Source: Paenibacillus plantarum (lineage in GTDB: Bacteria; Bacillota; Bacilli; Paenibacillales; NBRC-103111). Taken from it: 64,000 bases of DNA. Position 1 is the stretch's first letter; every line of letters begins with the position of its first letter. The notes under the pieces were generated by a model, which was not told the DNA's origin, searched no databases, and saw only the letters and a list, made by a program, of their open reading frames with translations. The position numbers were made by a program, and so were the translations under genes. This document shows, one piece after another, positions 51,301 to 60,326 of this stretch. Location of the stretch: NCBI RefSeq assembly GCF_013141695.1, contig NZ_WHNY01000093.1, forward strand, positions 124,001 through 188,000. Direction: 5' to 3'.

Positions 51301-53034
51301 TCATTCATTCACAGCCAGCCAATGGCCTGGCGTTACTTCAACAAACCGCGACCGCTCCAGTCCGTACGGATCCTGTATCGACGAATCAATGAGCGGCACG
51401 AACGCCTTACGCGACTCCACCGCCGGATCAGGAACCGGAATCGCCGCGAGCAGCGACTTAGTGTACGCGTGCATCGGGTTCGCATACAATTCTTCGCTCT
51501 CTGCGAGTTCAACGATCTTGCCCTTGTACATCACGGCTACGCGGTCACTGATATGCTTGACCATCGATAGGTCGTGAGCGATAAACAGGTACGTTAGCCC
51601 CAGCCTCTGCTGCAGTTCCTCCAGCAGCTTGACGATCTGCGCCTGGATGGAAACATCCAGCGCCGACAACGGTTCGTCGCAAACGATAAACTCTGGCTCG
51701 ACGGCCAGTGTTCGGGCGATGCCGATCCGCTGTCGCTGCCCGCCAGAGAACTCATGCGGATAGCGCATCGCGTGAGATGGGCTGAGACCGACCATCTCAA
51801 GCAGTTCTTCGATCCGATGCTGCCGTTCCCCCCTGCTGCTCGTCATGCGGTGGAGGTCCAACGCCTCGCCGATAATGTCGGCAACACGCATACGCGGGTT
51901 CAGAGAAGCATACGGATCTTGGAAGATCATCTGCATATAGCGCCGCATCGTCTTCATTTCCCTGCGGTTTAAGCGGTTGAGCGAAATCCCCTTGTACAGC
52001 ACCTCTCCGCCTGTCGCTTCGTTTAACCGCAAGATGGTCCGACCTGTGGTGGATTTGCCACAGCCTGATTCTCCTACTACGCCTAGTGTCTCCCCAGCAC
52101 GGATGTCAAAACTAACATCGTTGACCGCTTTGATGATCTGGCCTTTGCCTAGATTGAAATGCTGTCTAAGCGACCGTACCTCCAGCAAGGGGCGATCATC
52201 TGCTGAGCGAGTGACAGAGGAAACGAGTTTAGGTTTCTTCTTCTCATCAAGCCTTGGCAGTGCGTTCAGTAGACGCACCGTGTAGGGATGCTTCGGAGCA
52301 GAGAAAATCTCCTCCGTCGTGCCCGTCTCCACGACTTCGCCATCCTTCATGACTACGACCCGATCACACATGCCGGCTACGACACCTAGATCATGCGTAA
52401 TCAAGATAATGGAGGTGCCCAGCTTGCGCTGAATCTCCTTCATCTGGTGCAAAATCTGCGCCTGAATGGTGACATCAAGCGAAGTCGTCGGCTCGTCCGC
52501 AATAAGCAGCGATGGTCGACAAGCAAGCGCGATCGCAATCATTACGCGTTGACGCATACCACCGGAAAACTCATGGGGATACTGTAAGTAGCGTGCTTCT
52601 GGGTGGGGGATCCCAACTAGCTTCAGCATCTCAATCGCTTCCCGCTGTGCTTCATCCTTGCCAAGCTTTCGATGCTTGATCAAACTCTCCTCAATTTGTC
52701 GACCGATGCGCATCGTTGGGTTCAGAGAGGACATCGGATCTTGGAAGATCATGCCGATATCGCGACCGCGAATATGCTCCATCTCGAGATCTGACTTATC
52801 AGCGAGGTTCTGTCCTTGGAAGAGAACCTCTCCCCCCTTCACCATCGAAGGAGGTGATGGCAGTAACCTCATGATTGTACGTGCTGTAACGCTCTTCCCG
52901 CTGCCGGATTCGCCCACGATTCCCAGCGTCTCTCCCTCGCGAACAGAGAAGCTTACGTTACGAACCGCTTCAACTTCCTTATCTCGTGTGTAGAAAGAGA
53001 CAGACAATTGCTTCACTTCTAAAATGGATGTCAT
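51301..53034 (-). CDS. fused two-domain ABC ATPase for a peptide/oligopeptide-type importer (DppD-DppF type)
   Basis: This 577-residue cytoplasmic protein has two complete NBDs in tandem. The N-terminal half (about 1-275, OppD/DppD-like) has GESGSGKS, FSGGMRQR and LLIADEPTTSLD. The C-terminal half (about 300-560, OppF/DppF-like) has GESGCGKS, FSGGQRQR and FIVCDEPLSALD. All catalytic Glu residues are present. Each half ends with the oligopeptide-family C-terminal segment (HPYTVRLLNALPRLDEKK; HAYTKSLLAAIPVPDP). The ATG at 53034 follows AAAGGTG; a start 20 codons upstream lacks an SD. It is divergent from the permease and binding-protein genes at 53259-58182, which lack their own ATPase, so it should energise them. 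Confidence 0.92.
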   Translation of the reverse strand: MTSILEVKQLSVSFYTRDKEVEAVRNVSFSVREGETLGIVGESGSGKSVTARTIMRLLPSPPSMVKGGEVLFQGQNLADKSDLEMEHIRGRDIGMIFQDPMSSLNPTMRIGRQIEESLIKHRKLGKDEAQREAIEMLKLVGIPHPEARYLQYPHEFSGGMRQRVMIAIALACRPSLLIADEPTTSLDVTIQAQILHQMKEIQRKLGTSIILITHDLGVVAGMCDRVVVMKDGEVVETGTTEEIFSAPKHPYTVRLLNALPRLDEKKKPKLVSSVTRSADDRPLLEVRSLRQHFNLGKGQIIKAVNDVSFDIRAGETLGVVGESGCGKSTTGRTILRLNEATGGEVLYKGISLNRLNRREMKTMRRYMQMIFQDPYASLNPRMRVADIIGEALDLHRMTSSRGERQHRIEELLEMVGLSPSHAMRYPHEFSGGQRQRIGIARTLAVEPEFIVCDEPLSALDVSIQAQIVKLLEELQQRLGLTYLFIAHDLSMVKHISDRVAVMYKGKIVELAESEELYANPMHAYTKSLLAAIPVPDPAVESRKAFVPLIDSSIQDPYGLERSRFVEVTPGHWLAVNE

Positions 53035-53173
53035 ATAATCACCTTTGAGTTGGGATAAACTTGAAAAGAAAGTTTCTATCATTCGTAAATACATGTTAAA
53101 ATATAAGTTAATTATATCGCAACGATAAAAAAATTATATAATTCGAATAAAATAAACTATTTTTCGACCATTA

Positions 53174-53202
53174 TTGACATTTTCAGCTGCCACTCTTAAA
53201 AT
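53174..53202 (+). promoter_or_regulatory. SigA promoter of the extended permease operon
   Basis: TTGACA (53174-53179), exactly 17 nt, TAAAAT (53197-53202). The start codon follows 57 nt later. Confidence 0.8.
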
Positions 53203-53258
53203 CTACTATATCGATCGGAATAATGCAATATAAACGACCGACAAAGGAGCATACGAAC

Positions 53259-54701
53259 TTGACCGGGCACACTTCAGCTATGGATTCACCTCTAGTCGAC
53301 CGACTCGGGAACATTTTTTCCAAAATGCTATTGCATCCTACTTATCGCTTTCTGCTACTGCTGGCGGGGGCTCCCTTGCATCTAATCGTCTATGTGGTTT
53401 ACCTGTCCAATAAGAAGAAGAGTATGCACAAGGCTAAGTTGGACAAGTTAGAACAGCAATGGACTTCCTCCGGATATCGAGATCAGCTGTTCAAGGAGGC
53501 GAAAGAACAACTTGAACGCAAGCACCGATTTTTCGGTCAGACCGTGGCACCAGAGAAGCTGGATCGTGAAGCTAATCAGATCACGGCGATCAAGTTCAGG
53601 GAGGCGTTATTGCGTCACCTTGATGCTGAGCAAGATGGGAATGGCAAGTCGCAGACTACCTATGCCGATACATTCACCCAGTTGATCCGGCACCCGGCTT
53701 TTCTCGCTATATCCATTATTCCCGGTGTTCTCATGTACATTCTTATGTTGATTTATAACAACGCCTATTTCAAATATATCGCTGAACGGCTCGTGATGAC
53801 CGTTTTCGTCATTTTTGGCGTCGCCTTTCTGGTCTTTACCATTCTCTATCTGTCGCCCATGAATCCTGCCGCCAACATTATCGGGGAAACGGCTACAGCC
53901 GAGCAGATTGCCAAGTTTAATCAGCTTTACGGGCTTGATCAGCCTTATCTGGTTCAGCTGTGGCATACGTTCCGAGGTATTCTGACATTCGATCTAGGCA
54001 AGTCGTTTGCGGGAAGTGAAGACGTCACTACCTCCATCGCCGCGAAGTTTCCCGTGACGCTGACACTAACCGTCATCTCCACGATTGTAGCGGTACTGAT
54101 CGCGCTGCCGATCGGGTTGGTATCTGCCACTCGGCCGAATTCTTTCTTCGACTATACGTTCATGTTGATTGCACTGATTGGATTGTCGATCCCTAACTTC
54201 TGGCAAGGGCTCGTCCTCATCTTGAATTTCTCAATCAAGCTGCATTGGCTCCCAGCTACGTATAATCCGAACAATGCCTTAACGATGATCATGCCGATTG
54301 TCGTATTAGGAACAGGACTTACAGCGGCCGTCGCCCGGATGACGCGTTCTTCTACACTGGAGGTCATCCACGAGGATTATATTACGACAGCCCGGGCCAA
54401 AGGGTTATCTCGCGGCCAGGTACTTTGGAAGCACGCCGTGGGTAATGCGCTAATCCCGATCATTACGGTCATCGGACTTCAGTTCGGTGCCATGCTCGGC
54501 GGAGCGGCTGTGACAGAGAAGGTTTTCAATATCAACGGGATTGGGAGCTATATCGTGGACAAGCAGTTCATTCCCGATATTCCCGCAATTATGGGTGGCG
54601 TGGTCTATACGGCCATCACAATCTCTATCGTCAATGTCGTCATTGACATTTTATATGCCTTTTTTGATCCAAGAATCCGTTCCAAAATGAAACAATACTA
54701 G
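53259..54701 (+). CDS. DppB/OppB-type ABC permease with about 175-residue N-terminal extension
   Basis: The C-terminal 306 residues are a complete DppB-type permease: the first helix (RLVMTVFVIFGVAFLVF), YLSPMNPAANIIGETATAEQIAKF, LYGLDQPYLVQL and the EAA loop (EDYITTARAKGLSRGQVLWKHAV). About 175 residues precede it, absent from ordinary DppB. They contain one membrane helix (about 30-50), a charged helical stretch rich in K/E/Q (about 52-130) and a second helix (about 150-172). The TTG at 53259 is chosen for the AAAGGAG 9 nt upstream; the ATG at 53223 lacks an SD. It forms the channel with the next gene's product. The extension could bind the ATPase, a lipid or a regulatory protein. Confidence 0.85.
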   Translation: MTGHTSAMDSPLVDRLGNIFSKMLLHPTYRFLLLLAGAPLHLIVYVVYLSNKKKSMHKAKLDKLEQQWTSSGYRDQLFKEAKEQLERKHRFFGQTVAPEKLDREANQITAIKFREALLRHLDAEQDGNGKSQTTYADTFTQLIRHPAFLAISIIPGVLMYILMLIYNNAYFKYIAERLVMTVFVIFGVAFLVFTILYLSPMNPAANIIGETATAEQIAKFNQLYGLDQPYLVQLWHTFRGILTFDLGKSFAGSEDVTTSIAAKFPVTLTLTVISTIVAVLIALPIGLVSATRPNSFFDYTFMLIALIGLSIPNFWQGLVLILNFSIKLHWLPATYNPNNALTMIMPIVVLGTGLTAAVARMTRSSTLEVIHEDYITTARAKGLSRGQVLWKHAVGNALIPIITVIGLQFGAMLGGAAVTEKVFNINGIGSYIVDKQFIPDIPAIMGGVVYTAITISIVNVVIDILYAFFDPRIRSKMKQY

Positions 54702-54712
54702 CAGGTGACAAC

Positions 54713-56221
54713 GTGACCAAACCGATACTTACTAAACAGGACACTCATTTCAGATTACGTACCTGCTCCGAATACGGACAAGCCAGCTTTGCGGGGATCG
54801 CCTCCCTAAGCTTGGCCCTGGTATTGTTGATCAACAGCTTCGAAGGAGCTCACCTCGCTGTGCATTCAGCCGTGTTCGCTGCCTTTGTCTCGTATTTGGT
54901 CTTTGCACTTCTTCAACTAGGAACAATGGCTTTGATCCGCAGAGATCTGCTTCAGCATGGTGAGATCCGCCGCGCCACTCGATGGTTAGGCTACCTGCTA
55001 TTGCTCAGCTTGCTGACTGCGAATATTTTCATCGTCACAGCTGCCTTTCAGCTCATCAAACGCAAGAAGAATGCCGCATATATTCTCTCGTTCTACGCAT
55101 TATTGACGACCTTGTTCGTTTTCGCTGTCTCAGCTCTAAACGTCTTCAAGCCGTATGTATCCAACTTATTCGTACCGGGTATGGGCCTCATTTTAGTCGC
55201 GGGAGCCGTTCAATTACTTGCTCTTCTTCTGATCTCCCGATATGCAGATGACCAGCTTATGCCCAAGTGGATGTGGGTCGTCGCGGTACTGCTGCTTGTA
55301 ACTGCTCTAACGGGCAATGTGTTCGCCCTAGCGCTTGGCATCCTGTTGATGTCCAAACTTAAGAACAGAGATGGTTCGTCCGGCACGAAATTAAATGAGG
55401 TTGTTGACCGGCTGTCTCGCAGTTCTACTTCTATGCTCGGTCTGTGGTTCATCGGCTTTCTTATTTCAATCTCGTTGTGCAGCTACTTAACGTTCGACTA
55501 CGGGATGGCGATCGATAATAACTACGGAGCTATCCTGCAATCGCCAAGCCTTACCTATCCGCTTGGTACGGACAACTTTGGCCGATGCCTGTTCTCTCGG
55601 ATCGTATTCGGTGCACGCATCTCGCTCTTCGTCGGTATCCTCTCCACGTTGATCCCCGTCATTATCGGAGGCTCACTGGGAGCGATATCCGGTTACTACG
55701 GACGAAGTACGGACAATCTCATCATGCGAGCGCTTGATATCTTGTACGCCATTCCAGGCATCCTGCTTGCCATCGCGATCATCGCGGCGTTCGGTGCCAG
55801 CACGGTCAATCTCATCATCGCACTGAGCGTCGGGGCCATCCCAACGTACGCTCGGACCATGAGAGCCAACGTGTTGCTCGTCTCTACACTTGAATATGTA
55901 CAAGCGGCGCGCGCTTTCGGCGCTGGCGATTATATCATTTTGCTCAGACATATTATCCCGAACTCCATTGCACCAATGATCGTTAAATCTACGTTGACCG
56001 TCGGTGGAGCCATCATCTCAACAAGCAGCTTGAGCTACCTCGGACTCGGCGTTGAACCGCATATCCCCGAGTGGGGTAATATTCTGAAGGTTGGCAGTTC
56101 CTATCTCGAAACTCATGCCTACACGGCAATTTATCCTGGCTTGGCTATCATCGCACTCGTGCTGTCCTTCAACTTCCTTGGAGACGGACTACGCGACGCG
56201 CTGGATCCTAAGCTTGACTAA
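54713..56221 (+). CDS. DppC/OppC-type ABC permease with about 235-residue N-terminal membrane extension
   Basis: Residues about 240-502 form a normal DppC-type permease (YPLGTDNFGRCLFSRIVFGARISL, the EAA loop LEYVQAARAFGAGDYIILLRHIIP, and the ending NFLGDGLRDALDPKLD). The first 235 residues are extra and hydrophobic, with about six predicted helices (near 24-43, 52-75, 91-112, 121-145, 154-174 and 185-214). Two of the helix pairs look alike (LLLLSLLTANIFIVTAAFQL and VAVLLLVTALTGNVFALALG), hinting at an internal duplication. GTG start after AGCAGGTGA. It lies 11 nt downstream of the DppB-type gene. Confidence 0.85.
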   Translation: MTKPILTKQDTHFRLRTCSEYGQASFAGIASLSLALVLLINSFEGAHLAVHSAVFAAFVSYLVFALLQLGTMALIRRDLLQHGEIRRATRWLGYLLLLSLLTANIFIVTAAFQLIKRKKNAAYILSFYALLTTLFVFAVSALNVFKPYVSNLFVPGMGLILVAGAVQLLALLLISRYADDQLMPKWMWVVAVLLLVTALTGNVFALALGILLMSKLKNRDGSSGTKLNEVVDRLSRSSTSMLGLWFIGFLISISLCSYLTFDYGMAIDNNYGAILQSPSLTYPLGTDNFGRCLFSRIVFGARISLFVGILSTLIPVIIGGSLGAISGYYGRSTDNLIMRALDILYAIPGILLAIAIIAAFGASTVNLIIALSVGAIPTYARTMRANVLLVSTLEYVQAARAFGAGDYIILLRHIIPNSIAPMIVKSTLTVGGAIISTSSLSYLGLGVEPHIPEWGNILKVGSSYLETHAYTAIYPGLAIIALVLSFNFLGDGLRDALDPKLD

Positions 56222-56340
56222 AACAAGCAAGTCATCTTGGAATATTCATTCTTACTCCATGGACCTCGTTACACATACACTTGAAGGAATATGGAATGAA
56301 TGTGCGTTCATACACTTACTTTTACTAGGAGGGTCAATCT

Positions 56341-58182
56341 ATGATTAAGAAAAGCAAGGTCGTCATCCCCGTCATCCTCGGTGCCTCTTTGATGCTAAGC
56401 GGATGCAATTTCACAACGAAGAATGACGCTGCTGCGTCACCAACACCATCACCAGGAGCATCAGCTCCCGCCAACACTACCCCTGTCGACATCGAACTGT
56501 TGGGTATGAGCTCCAACGAAACAGACCTTAACATCGTTCGCGACCAGCTTACGAAGAACGGTTTTAACGTGAAGTTGAACATCCAGCCAGATTACGGTAC
56601 GTTCAAAGCGCAACAAGATGCAGGCAACTTCGATGCTGCCTTGTCCAGCTGGACTACGGTTACAGGTAACCCGGATTATGCGGTACGTTCCCTTTTCAAA
56701 ACAGGTGGCGACTACAGCATCATGTCCGATCCTGAAATCGACAAGCTGATTGATCAAGCAGCAGCACAGACACCAGAGCAGTACACAGAAACTTACAAGA
56801 AATTCGAACAACAATTAGTGCTAGACAAGGCTTACATCGCACCGCTGTACAACTCACTTAAAGCACAAGCGTTCAATCAAGATGTACTGAAGAAAGAGTC
56901 TGTACGCCTCTCGAAATCGCGCTCCCTTCCATGGGAAGAGCTAGACTTCAAGGATACGGCCAAACGTGCGAAAGACCCGATCATTCTGCAATCAACGCTT
57001 CCTTCTTTGACATCCCTCGATCCGATCAAAGGTAATGACGGTTCGATCAATATTATCAACACGAACATGTACGTTCGTCTTCTCAACTTGACGGATGATG
57101 ACAAGCTAACAGCTGAAGGCTCACTTTCGCACAACTTTGCGATTGCCAACGGGAATTCAGACTACTACTTCTTACTTCGTGACGATATCGACTTTGCACA
57201 AATTAAGAACAAGCTAGCCGCTGACTCTGGCGAACGCGTTGGTGCTGAAGATGTTATTTTCTCGCTAAATCGCGCCAAAGACAAAAACTCTGTACCGAAT
57301 CACCGTACTTTCACTTTGCATGAGCATATTAAAAATGTAGAACTCGTGACTGACCCTGCCGTACTTGAATCCGTTAAAGTATCCGGTGGCTCCGACACAA
57401 TCAAGTCGAGTCTCGAAAAAGGCCTTGACGCCAAAATTTCATCCCTAGTCGCGGATAAAACAAAGGCAAGCAATAAAGAAGGCAAATATCAAGTTGTTAA
57501 ATTGACAACGACAGAGCCGTTCCCGCAAGTCTTGAACTACTTGGCACATCAATCGGCGGGTATCGTCTCCAAGAAGCAAGTTGAAAGCATCAACACATAC
57601 GATGTAGCCAAATATGATGTAAATAAAGACATCGCGTACGGCGACCAAGCAACGATTACAGAGGGTGCTAAATACAACAACACGTTGGCTACAAGCGGTC
57701 CTTACATTCTGTCGTACAAAAATGATTACGAAGCAGTTTTCTATAAAAACCCTGGTTATATGAAGGGGACAAAGTACGAGCCAAAAGTTGACTCCATCAA
57801 AATTCGTTTCATCAAAGATGCTGAAGCCACCCTGTCAGCGCTTAGAAGCGGTGAAATTCACTTGTACTACGGCGTGTCCGAAGTGAAGTTCGACGTTGTC
57901 AAAGCAGATACTAAGCTTTCGCTCCAAACCATCCCAAGTAACGCTGTCTCCTACTTGCTGTTCAACACTAAGAACCGTGAGGTTGCTAAGAGCGCTGACT
58001 TGAGAAAAGCTGTACTTTACTCTATCAATCAAGACGAATTCCTTGCTTACTACAAGAACAATAAGTTCAAAGCAATCTCGACACTAAGCCCGCTTGTCAA
58101 AACGGGATTAGAAATCAAAGCAGATTCTGCTAAAGTGAAGGATTTCTTGAGCAAGTATAACGCAAGCAAATCCGGTAAGTAA
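56341..58182 (+). CDS. circularly permuted SBP_bac_5-type peptide-binding lipoprotein
   Basis: This lipoprotein has 613 residues, with lipobox LMLSGC (Cys22) and a Pro/Ala/Ser linker. The mature order is unusual. Residues about 48-203 match the C-terminal part of DppA/OppA proteins: VDIELLG...IVRDQL, NFDAALSSWTTVTGNPD, MSDPEIDKLIDQAAAQ, then IAPLY. Residues about 212-605 match the N-terminal and middle parts: LTSLDPI...VRLLNL, YYFLLRDDI, GAEDVIFSLNRAKD, SGPYILSYK, LSALRSGEIHLYY, DLRKAVLYSINQDEF, and finally SAKVKDFLSKYN. The ancestral ends are joined by the linker around 203-212, and the new ends fall between the two lobes. One complete fold is present, so this is a permutation and not a duplication. 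AGGAGGGT precedes the ATG. It works with the extended permeases upstream. Confidence 0.85.
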   Translation: MIKKSKVVIPVILGASLMLSGCNFTTKNDAAASPTPSPGASAPANTTPVDIELLGMSSNETDLNIVRDQLTKNGFNVKLNIQPDYGTFKAQQDAGNFDAALSSWTTVTGNPDYAVRSLFKTGGDYSIMSDPEIDKLIDQAAAQTPEQYTETYKKFEQQLVLDKAYIAPLYNSLKAQAFNQDVLKKESVRLSKSRSLPWEELDFKDTAKRAKDPIILQSTLPSLTSLDPIKGNDGSINIINTNMYVRLLNLTDDDKLTAEGSLSHNFAIANGNSDYYFLLRDDIDFAQIKNKLAADSGERVGAEDVIFSLNRAKDKNSVPNHRTFTLHEHIKNVELVTDPAVLESVKVSGGSDTIKSSLEKGLDAKISSLVADKTKASNKEGKYQVVKLTTTEPFPQVLNYLAHQSAGIVSKKQVESINTYDVAKYDVNKDIAYGDQATITEGAKYNNTLATSGPYILSYKNDYEAVFYKNPGYMKGTKYEPKVDSIKIRFIKDAEATLSALRSGEIHLYYGVSEVKFDVVKADTKLSLQTIPSNAVSYLLFNTKNREVAKSADLRKAVLYSINQDEFLAYYKNNKFKAISTLSPLVKTGLEIKADSAKVKDFLSKYNASKSGK

Positions 58183-58205
58183 TTCAACTGCTAAACATGC
58201 TAAGA

Positions 58206-58246
58206 AGACTGCCTCATCGTCGATACGACGGTTGGGCAGTCTCTTT
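58206..58246 (+). terminator. terminator after the binding-protein gene
   Basis: AGACTGCC / GGCAGTCT with an inner CGTCG/CGACG stem is followed by CTTTC. It lies 23 nt after the stop. Confidence 0.75.
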
Positions 58247-58283
58247 CATACAAACCACATCGTACAGACAGGAGCGAAACCAA

Positions 58284-58763
58284 ATGCCAACTCCCGAAGC
58301 TACCCCCGTTAAACTGTCGCAATGGGATGCACTCATCCTAGAATCACTCAAGTCCCAAGAATCTTCCGCAGATGAGCTTCTTAGGCGGGTCCAAGTTGGG
58401 CAGCTTCCAGTAGATGAAAGCAAGTTCCAATTCGACTATACACGCTTAACTGAGCTCGCTAGCGAGGATCTCGCCGTGTTCGAGCAAGCCGTTCGTCACG
58501 GCTACCAGATCAAATACAATACGCTGCGCGGCATCGCCAGCTGGATTCTCGTCGTTTTCGGTCAGGAGGCTGAGCTGCAGCTAGAACCTGGTCACGAAGC
58601 GGTCGTGGCAACTCTTACCGCGGAGCAGCATCAACGCCTGACTGCCGTCCTCTCCTATGGATGGGCCGTGCGCGGCGAACGGGCAGCTACGCCTGAAGCG
58701 AGTTCGACATACGTGATCGAACCCCTAACACGAAGCAATTCGGTAAATAGCGTTATGCCATAA
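58284..58763 (+). CDS. 159-aa soluble protein, function unknown
   Basis: GGAGCG precedes the ATG at 58284; a longer frame from 58197 would run through the terminator hairpin and is rejected. The protein is acidic and mainly helical up to residue 110 (SQWDALILESLKSQESSADELLRRVQVGQ, LAVFEQAVRHGYQIKYNTLRGIASWILVVFG), with a C-terminal part that may form strands. It has no membrane segment or recognisable motif. It is downstream of the permuted peptide-binding protein but separated by a terminator, so it may be co-expressed only by read-through. The last 22 nt overlap the start of a repeat cluster. Confidence 0.65.
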   Translation: MPTPEATPVKLSQWDALILESLKSQESSADELLRRVQVGQLPVDESKFQFDYTRLTELASEDLAVFEQAVRHGYQIKYNTLRGIASWILVVFGQEAELQLEPGHEAVVATLTAEQHQRLTAVLSYGWAVRGERAATPEASSTYVIEPLTRSNSVNSVMP

Positions 58764-58833
58764 CGTTATTTGGGTTACTAGCACAATTTCAAGGAAAATA
58801 GAATGATGGCATAACGCTATCTGCCGCAACAAG
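58742..58833. repeat. AATAGCGTTATGCCATAACG inverted repeat pair
   Basis: AAATAGCGTTATGCCATAACG at 58746-58766 contains CGTTATG..CATAACG and is itself a hairpin. A related GGCATAACGCTATC lies at 58812-58826 in the opposite sense. It resembles family B in the AATAGCG core. The first copy includes the stop codon of the 159-aa gene. Confidence 0.6.
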
Positions 58834-58910
58834 CCCCATGATGACATGACTTTATCTTTACAACTCCCAACGGAGCAGGTATAGTTACGCTATATAGGAT
58901 TGACCCGGAG

Positions 58911-58936
58911 GAGCCTGCCAAAAGCGGGCTCTTTTT
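58911..58936 (+). terminator. terminator upstream of the transporter operon
   Basis: The short hairpin GAGCC(T)GC / GC(G)GGCTC is followed by TTTTT. It ends transcription from the 159-aa gene region. Confidence 0.75.
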
Positions 58937-59026
58937 GTCTTTTTCAGGGAACTATGGGTCGTCTCTCACACATAATTCAGGACAATACTGGAAATCCTGA
59001 AATAAAGTTAAATGGAGGCAGATTTA

Positions 59027-60307
59027 GTGGAATTACAAGCTTACTGGGCAATCGGCATCTTCTTACTTATTTATGCGATTATCATTTCCGAGAAAATTCA
59101 CCGCACCATTATCGCGATGATCGGCGCTGTGTTGATGGTTGTTTTTGGTATCGTCAGCCAAGAGACAGCCCTGCATCACATCGACTTCAACACGTTGGGC
59201 CTACTCATCGGGATGATGATTATCGTTGGCATTACCGCGGAGACGGGGCTTTTCAAATATGTCGCGGTGAAGGCAGCGAAGCTCGCCAAGGGACAGCCGC
59301 GAAGAATATTGATCGCGCTTGTGATCATCACAGCGGTCTGCTCGGCCTTTTTGGACAATGTGACAACCGTGCTTCTCATGGTCCCTGTTACCCTCAGTAT
59401 TACGAGGCAGCTTCGAGTAAATCCGTTCCCGTTCCTTTTCACACAAATCCTAGCCTCCAATGTTGGGGGTACGGCCACACTGATCGGCGATCCACCTAAT
59501 ATTATGATCGGCAGCGCGGTGAGTGAGCTCACGTTCATGGCGTTTATCTCCAATTTAACACCGATCGTCATCATTATCATGCTGGCATATATTCCATTGT
59601 TCCTTCTACTGTTCAGCAAACAAATCAAGTCTACGCCCGAGCTGCAACAGAGCATAATGGAGATGGATGAGAAGGCCATGCTGACGGATCGGAAGCTCCT
59701 CTGGAAATGCCTCATCGTTCTGGCTCTTACTATTCTAGGCTTCTTCCTGCATCAGAGCCTGCATTTGGAATCTGCTACAGTTGCGCTGAGCGGCGCGTTT
59801 CTGCTTCTTCTCCTGACTGGTGAGCACATGCTGGAGCCTGCTTTTGCAAGTATCGAGTGGCCTACGATTTTCTTCTTTGTCGGTCTTTTCGTGCTCGTAT
59901 CCGGACTCGTAGAAACAGGCGTGATTACGCAGCTGGCTGCGCACGCGATTGAATTAACGGGAGGCAATGAATTCGCAACCTCGATGCTGATTCTGTGGCT
60001 GAGCGCGATTGCATCGGCTTTTCTCGACAACATTCCGTTCGTTGCAACCATGATTCCATTGATTCAGGAAATGGGTAATATGGGTGTGAGCAATCTAGAA
60101 CCGCTGTGGTGGAGTCTAGCTTTGGGCGCTTGTTTGGGCGGCAATGGTACGTTAATCGGGGCGAGCGCAAACTTGATCGTAGCTGGTTTAGCCGGAAAAG
60201 AGGGCCATCCGATCACCTTCGTGAAATATTTGAAATATGGCTTCCCGCTGATGATCATCTCGATCGTTCTGTCCAGCTTTTATATTTATTTCAGATATTT
60301 GATGTGA
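59027..60307 (+). CDS. ArsB/NhaD-superfamily ion transporter
   Basis: This 426-residue integral membrane protein has about eleven helices and the inverted-repeat pattern of the ion transporter superfamily. The two matching re-entrant motifs are AFLDNVTTVLLMVPV followed by GGTATLIGDPPNIMIG in the first half, and AFLDNIPFVATMIPL with GGNGTLIGASANLIVAG in the second. ArsB/NhaD-type proteins move arsenite, Na+/H+ or organic anions. The absence of other ars genes and the neighbouring CPA1 antiporter gene make Na+/H+ or anion exchange more likely than arsenite efflux (inference). The GTG at 59027 follows TGGAGG; the ATG at 59012 would overlap that SD. Confidence 0.85.
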   Translation: MELQAYWAIGIFLLIYAIIISEKIHRTIIAMIGAVLMVVFGIVSQETALHHIDFNTLGLLIGMMIIVGITAETGLFKYVAVKAAKLAKGQPRRILIALVIITAVCSAFLDNVTTVLLMVPVTLSITRQLRVNPFPFLFTQILASNVGGTATLIGDPPNIMIGSAVSELTFMAFISNLTPIVIIIMLAYIPLFLLLFSKQIKSTPELQQSIMEMDEKAMLTDRKLLWKCLIVLALTILGFFLHQSLHLESATVALSGAFLLLLLTGEHMLEPAFASIEWPTIFFFVGLFVLVSGLVETGVITQLAAHAIELTGGNEFATSMLILWLSAIASAFLDNIPFVATMIPLIQEMGNMGVSNLEPLWWSLALGACLGGNGTLIGASANLIVAGLAGKEGHPITFVKYLKYGFPLMIISIVLSSFYIYFRYLM

Positions 60308-60326
60308 GAAAAAGGAGGCAAGTGCC

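Noticed and set aside
58870-59026. c-di-AMP (ydaO) or yybP-type riboswitch before the ion transporter gene
   Set aside because: Only a short terminator hairpin is visible. The conserved core motifs are absent.
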